A stretch of DNA of 64,000 nt from Sphingomonadales bacterium (lineage in GTDB: Bacteria > Pseudomonadota > Alphaproteobacteria > Sphingomonadales > Sphingomonadaceae), in the NCBI GenBank assembly GCA_025351405.1, contig JANXVZ010000037.1, forward strand, positions 1 to 64,000, read 5' to 3'. A program made the translations under genes and the position numbers. Under the pieces are notes generated by a model. It was not told where the DNA came from, made no database searches, and saw nothing but the letters and a program-made list of their open reading frames with translations. Below are positions 58,799-64,000 of the stretch, piece after piece. How positions within the stretch are numbered: position 1 is the first letter of the stretch; every line of letters begins with the position of its first letter.

Positions 58799-59837
58799 GT
58801 GTTTCCAATCGCTTTCGCGCCGAAGCTGCCAAGCGCATCCTGATCAAGGACGGCCCCTATGGCACCGCCATCCAGGGCCTGGGCCTCCAGGAGGCGGACT
58901 ATCGCGGCGACCTGGTGGTGACGCATGACCAGAAGGGCAACAACGACCTGCTCAACCTGACGCGCCCCGCCGCCATCGCCGGGGTCTGCGATTCGTACAT
59001 CGCGGCGGGGGCGGACCTGCTCGCCACCAACACCTTCAACGCCAACCGCATCAGCCAGGCCGATTATGGCTGCGAGGCGCTGGTCGGCGACATCAACCGC
59101 GCCGCGGCCCGGATCACGCGGGAATGTGCCGATCGCGCCACCGCCGCCGATGGCCGGCCGCGCTTCGTCGCCGGCGCGCTGGGACCGACCAACAAGACGC
59201 TGTCGCTGTCCCCGCGGGTTTCGGACCCCGGCTATCGCGAAGTCGATTTCGATGGCGTCAAGGACGTCTATCGCGAGCAGATCGACGCGCTGGTGGAGGG
59301 CGGCGTCGATATCATCCTCATCGAGACGGTGTTCGATACGTTGAACGCCAAGGCCGCCGCCTTTGCCGCGATGGAAGCCGGCGAGGCGCTGGGCTGCGAA
59401 CTGCCGATCATGCTGTCGATGACGCTGACCGACCTGTCGGGGCGCAATCTGAGCGGCCAGACGGTGGAGGCCTTCTGGCATTCGATCCGCCATGTGAAGC
59501 CGCTGTCGGTCGGCCTCAACTGTTCGTTCGGTGCCACCGAATTGCGCCCGCACGTCGTCGCGCTGGCCAAGGTCGCCGATACGCTGCTCCAGGTCTATCC
59601 CAATGCCGGGTTGCCCAACGATCTTGGCGAATATGACGAGGCGCCGGATACCACCGGGGGGCTTGTCGGCGACTGGGCGGCGACCGGCCTGATCAATATT
59701 GTCGGCGGCTGTTGCGGCACGACGCCGGCGCACATCGCGGCGATGGCCGAGGCAGTGGGGGCGTATCCACCGCGGGTGGTGCCGCATGAGGGCGCAGCGC
59801 TGCGGCTGTCCGGCCTCGAAGCCTTTAGTTTCGCCGC

Positions 59838-59841
<4 letters not shown>
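58795..59841 (+). CDS. metH: Methionine synthase, homocysteine-binding part (split MetH, N-terminal)
   Basis: A 348-aa homocysteine S-methyltransferase barrel equivalent to the first module of cobalamin-dependent methionine synthase. It has DGPYGTAIQ at the start, [14 protein letters not shown], and zinc ligands in LNCSFGA and VGGCCGTTP (one Cys plus a Cys pair). The ATG at 58795 overlaps the metF stop and its own stop overlaps the next gene, so both halves of MetH should be made in equal amounts. The split into two polypeptides is common in sphingomonads. Activity requires the downstream protein with folate, cobalamin and activation modules. Confidence 0.95.
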
Positions 59842-62543
<2,702 letters not shown>

Positions 62544-62664
62544 GCGCGGCCCGTTGCTGGGGCCGTTGCTGTCCTACGCGCGCCTCGACGTCTATCGTTG
62601 CGACACGCGCTCATTCTCATTGTCACGGACTCGATAGCGCCACCGCGGTTGTGGCCGAAACGAA

Positions 62665-62705
62665 TTGGAAGGTCAGGAAAACGCCGTACGGGGCTGACCT
62701 TCCAA
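62665..62705. repeat. 12-bp perfect inverted repeat between metH and the PEP-CTERM gene
   Basis: TTGGAAGGTCAG (62665-62676) and CTGACCTTCCAA (62694-62705) are perfect complements around a 17-nt loop, followed on the plus strand by a run of A. Because the A-run would be transcribed before the stem in minus-strand RNA and is not a U-run in plus-strand RNA, it is not a textbook terminator, but it lies between two convergent genes and may still stop transcription. Confidence 0.55.
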
Positions 62706-62777
62706 AAAAAATGCCAATGAAATCAAGCCGGGCAAAAAGGCGCTGTTTTTCGCGACGGCCGTTTGGCCGGGTGCGAA

Positions 62778-63467
62778 TCAGCCGGGGATCCATCCGCTGC
62801 GGCGCGCCCGCAGCACCGAACCCATCAAGCCGAATGCCAGCACGAACATCGCCCATGTCGACGGCTCGGGAACATTGCCGACGGGGGTCGGATTGGTGAA
62901 CGACGCCGAAATCGTCACCGGGCCAAAGATCGTCGCACCCGGCGTCAGCCCGACATTGTTCTGCAGGCAGGTGGCGACGCCCGTGCAGGTGACACCGGTG
63001 AACAGGAAGGAAAACCCTGTCCCCGCCACGAAGCCGCCGTTGACGACAAGGGGAATGACATAATTTTGTCCCGGCGTGTTGAGCAGCAACGTCATCGACG
63101 TGCTGCCGTGCAAGCTGTTGTAAAAGAAGAAATTGGTGTTGGCCGGGTTGGATTGTGCAAAGGGCGCATTGGGGCCGGCCATCGGCGTGCTGGCGCCGTC
63201 ATAGCGGGTCACGAAGGAATATGTGCCGGTGTTGTAGCCCGGATCGCCGCCGGCAATGACTCCCGACAGGGTGAATGTCGACGTCGTGCCGTTGAATGTG
63301 CCGGCGCCTTGACCGACATCGAAGCTGCCGATGCCCGGAGCGATGGCGCCAAGGCCATAGAGCGTGAAGATCTCGTTGCTGGCGCCCAGCGATACGCTGA
63401 TCGCACTCGCCGGCACCGCACCGAGGATGGCGATCGCGGCAAATCCGTATTTGATGGCTGTGTTCAC
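62778..63467 (-). CDS. PEP-CTERM (PEPxxWA-type) sorting-domain protein
   Basis: A 229-aa exported protein. It has an N-terminal signal (NTAIKYGFAAIAILGAVPASAIS) and a beta-rich middle with many Gly/Thr/Asn residues and two cysteines (GVTCTGVATC). The C-terminal sorting signal is VPEPSTWAMFVLAFGLMGSVLRARR: PEP motif, hydrophobic helix, Arg cluster. Family members are processed by exosortase and often reach the surface or an extracellular matrix. The GTG at 63467 is preferred because GGAGG lies 5 nt before it; an ATG four codons earlier overlaps that Shine-Dalgarno sequence. The long track ORF upstream is not supported. No exosortase gene is in the window. Confidence 0.88.
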   Translation of the reverse strand: MNTAIKYGFAAIAILGAVPASAISVSLGASNEIFTLYGLGAIAPGIGSFDVGQGAGTFNGTTSTFTLSGVIAGGDPGYNTGTYSFVTRYDGASTPMAGPNAPFAQSNPANTNFFFYNSLHGSTSMTLLLNTPGQNYVIPLVVNGGFVAGTGFSFLFTGVTCTGVATCLQNNVGLTPGATIFGPVTISASFTNPTPVGNVPEPSTWAMFVLAFGLMGSVLRARRSGWIPG

Positions 63468-63798
63468 AACTGCCTCCATGCTTGCGGTGATCGCTTCTGG
63501 GCTGGTGGATGTGGTCGCTGTTGGTGCTTTGCAGAAAGCGGCCCCCTCCCCGGAACGCCGCCCCCTCCAACGCATCCACCCTCTGGCACCGACATGGCAA
63601 TTGCGCCGTTTTGCAAACGGCCGGCGATGAATCGCCTGCCCCGAGCGCAAACGGGGGAGCCTGCAAATTCGGGGGATGCCCGGGATCGCCCCGCCATTTC
63701 TTGGCCCGCACCCGGTGGTGTCCCTGGCAAGCATTGCGTGTTGCGCGGTAGCGGGCGCACCGGCATGGTCTCGCCAACCCCCAATCGGAGCACCGAGC
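63468..63798. other. Divergent intergenic region before the truncated right-edge gene
   Basis: A 331-bp non-coding region between the PEP-CTERM gene and the right-edge gene. Near its centre are two adjacent perfect inverted repeats: CCGTTT/AAACGG around TGC (63606-63620) and GGCGAT/ATCGCC around GA (63623-63636). Elsewhere it is C/G-rich with CCCCCTCC-like stretches. Promoters of both genes should be here; I could not assign them. Confidence 0.5.
63606..63636. repeat. Two adjacent short perfect inverted repeats
   Basis: CCGTTT-TGC-AAACGG at 63606-63620 is followed after two bases by GGCGAT-GA-ATCGCC at 63623-63636. They lie about 140 bp upstream of the PEP-CTERM start and 160 bp upstream of the right-edge gene. 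They may be operators or cruciform-forming elements; no consensus is recognised. Confidence 0.4.
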
Positions 63799-64000
63799 AT
63801 GAAATCAGCAGCCATCGCCGTCGCCATGCTGGCGCTTTTTCCCGTTGCGGCGACCGCCGCGCTCAAGTCCGCCACGATGGCGACAGCCCCGATGATCCTG
63901 CGGGGCAAGGTGGTCAGCTACGTCGCCCCCGACCTCGTCATCAAGGGTCGTGACGGCAAGGCGGTGACCCTGCAATTGGCGCCCGATGCCCAGGCCAGCA
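63799..64000 (+). CDS. Partial exported protein, truncated by the window edge
   Basis: The ORF beginning ATG at 63799 runs open to the window end (67 complete codons). It starts MKSAAIAVAMLALFPVAATAALKS, a clear Sec signal peptide, followed by ILRGKVVSYVAPDLVIKGRDGKAVTLQL, which looks like a small beta-barrel or OB-type segment. GGAG lies about 10 nt upstream of the ATG. The remainder and the function are outside the window. It is absent from the ORF track because it has no stop codon. Confidence 0.7.
   Translation, partial: MKSAAIAVAMLALFPVAATAALKSATMATAPMILRGKVVSYVAPDLVIKGRDGKAVTLQLAPDAQAS

Overview
The window looks like a chromosomal segment of a GC-rich alphaproteobacterium, most likely a member of the Sphingomonadales. 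The signs are a tonB-exbB-exbD-exbD cluster, a large TonB-dependent receptor, a methionine synthase split into two adjacent genes behind an ArsR-methyltransferase fusion, a PEP-CTERM protein, an intracellular PHB depolymerase and a NDUFS4-like complex I accessory protein. This placement is inferred from gene content, not from a phylogeny. I see no insertion sequence, prophage, CRISPR array or rRNA.

Layout. 0-7 kb: DUF4188 protein, a tightly overlapped minus-strand operon pgsA-moaD-moaE-GST, a nitroreductase, a YkuD-like L,D-transpeptidase, and a triheme cytochrome c translationally coupled to a formate/nitrite-family channel. 7-9.3 kb: an uncharacterised 693-aa protein whose N-terminal half carries four (CX3)4C cysteine ladders, divergent from a nu-class-like GST. 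9.3-23 kb: uvrC, an M28 peptidase, a FolM-like reductase with FolB, the TonB energiser operon, an MsbA-like ABC exporter, PHB depolymerase and a Uup-type ABC-F ATPase. 23-30 kb: PepSY protein with a response regulator and histidine kinase, chorismate mutase, polyprenyl synthase, quinol-monooxygenase-like protein, an orphan HWE kinase, a DUF2726 protein and the NDUFS4-like protein.

29.7-50.5 kb is an accessory catabolic region. It holds a Rieske oxygenase with two paralogous dimethylglycine-dehydrogenase-like flavoproteins and a divergent GcvA-like LysR. Next come a beta-hydroxyacid dehydrogenase with an aldehyde dehydrogenase, a second LysR, and a five-gene operon: TonB-dependent receptor, TPR-sulfotransferase, MFS transporter, enolase-superfamily protein and GMC oxidoreductase. 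Divergent from these is purU. The three oxidative demethylase-type enzymes and a formyl-THF hydrolase suggest stepwise removal of N-methyl groups from an imported compound, with one-carbon units drained to formate. The substrate cannot be read from sequence.

50.5-64 kb returns to housekeeping: a secreted alpha/beta hydrolase, tRNA-Arg(UCU), a cyclophilin, groES-groEL behind a CIRCE operator, a small lipoprotein, a methyltransferase, MlaA, the arsR/methyltransferase-metF-metH(N)-metH(C) operon, a PEP-CTERM protein and a truncated secreted protein at the right edge. The strongest candidate for an undescribed system is the cysteine-ladder protein and its repeat-rich upstream region. The second is the demethylation and uptake region.
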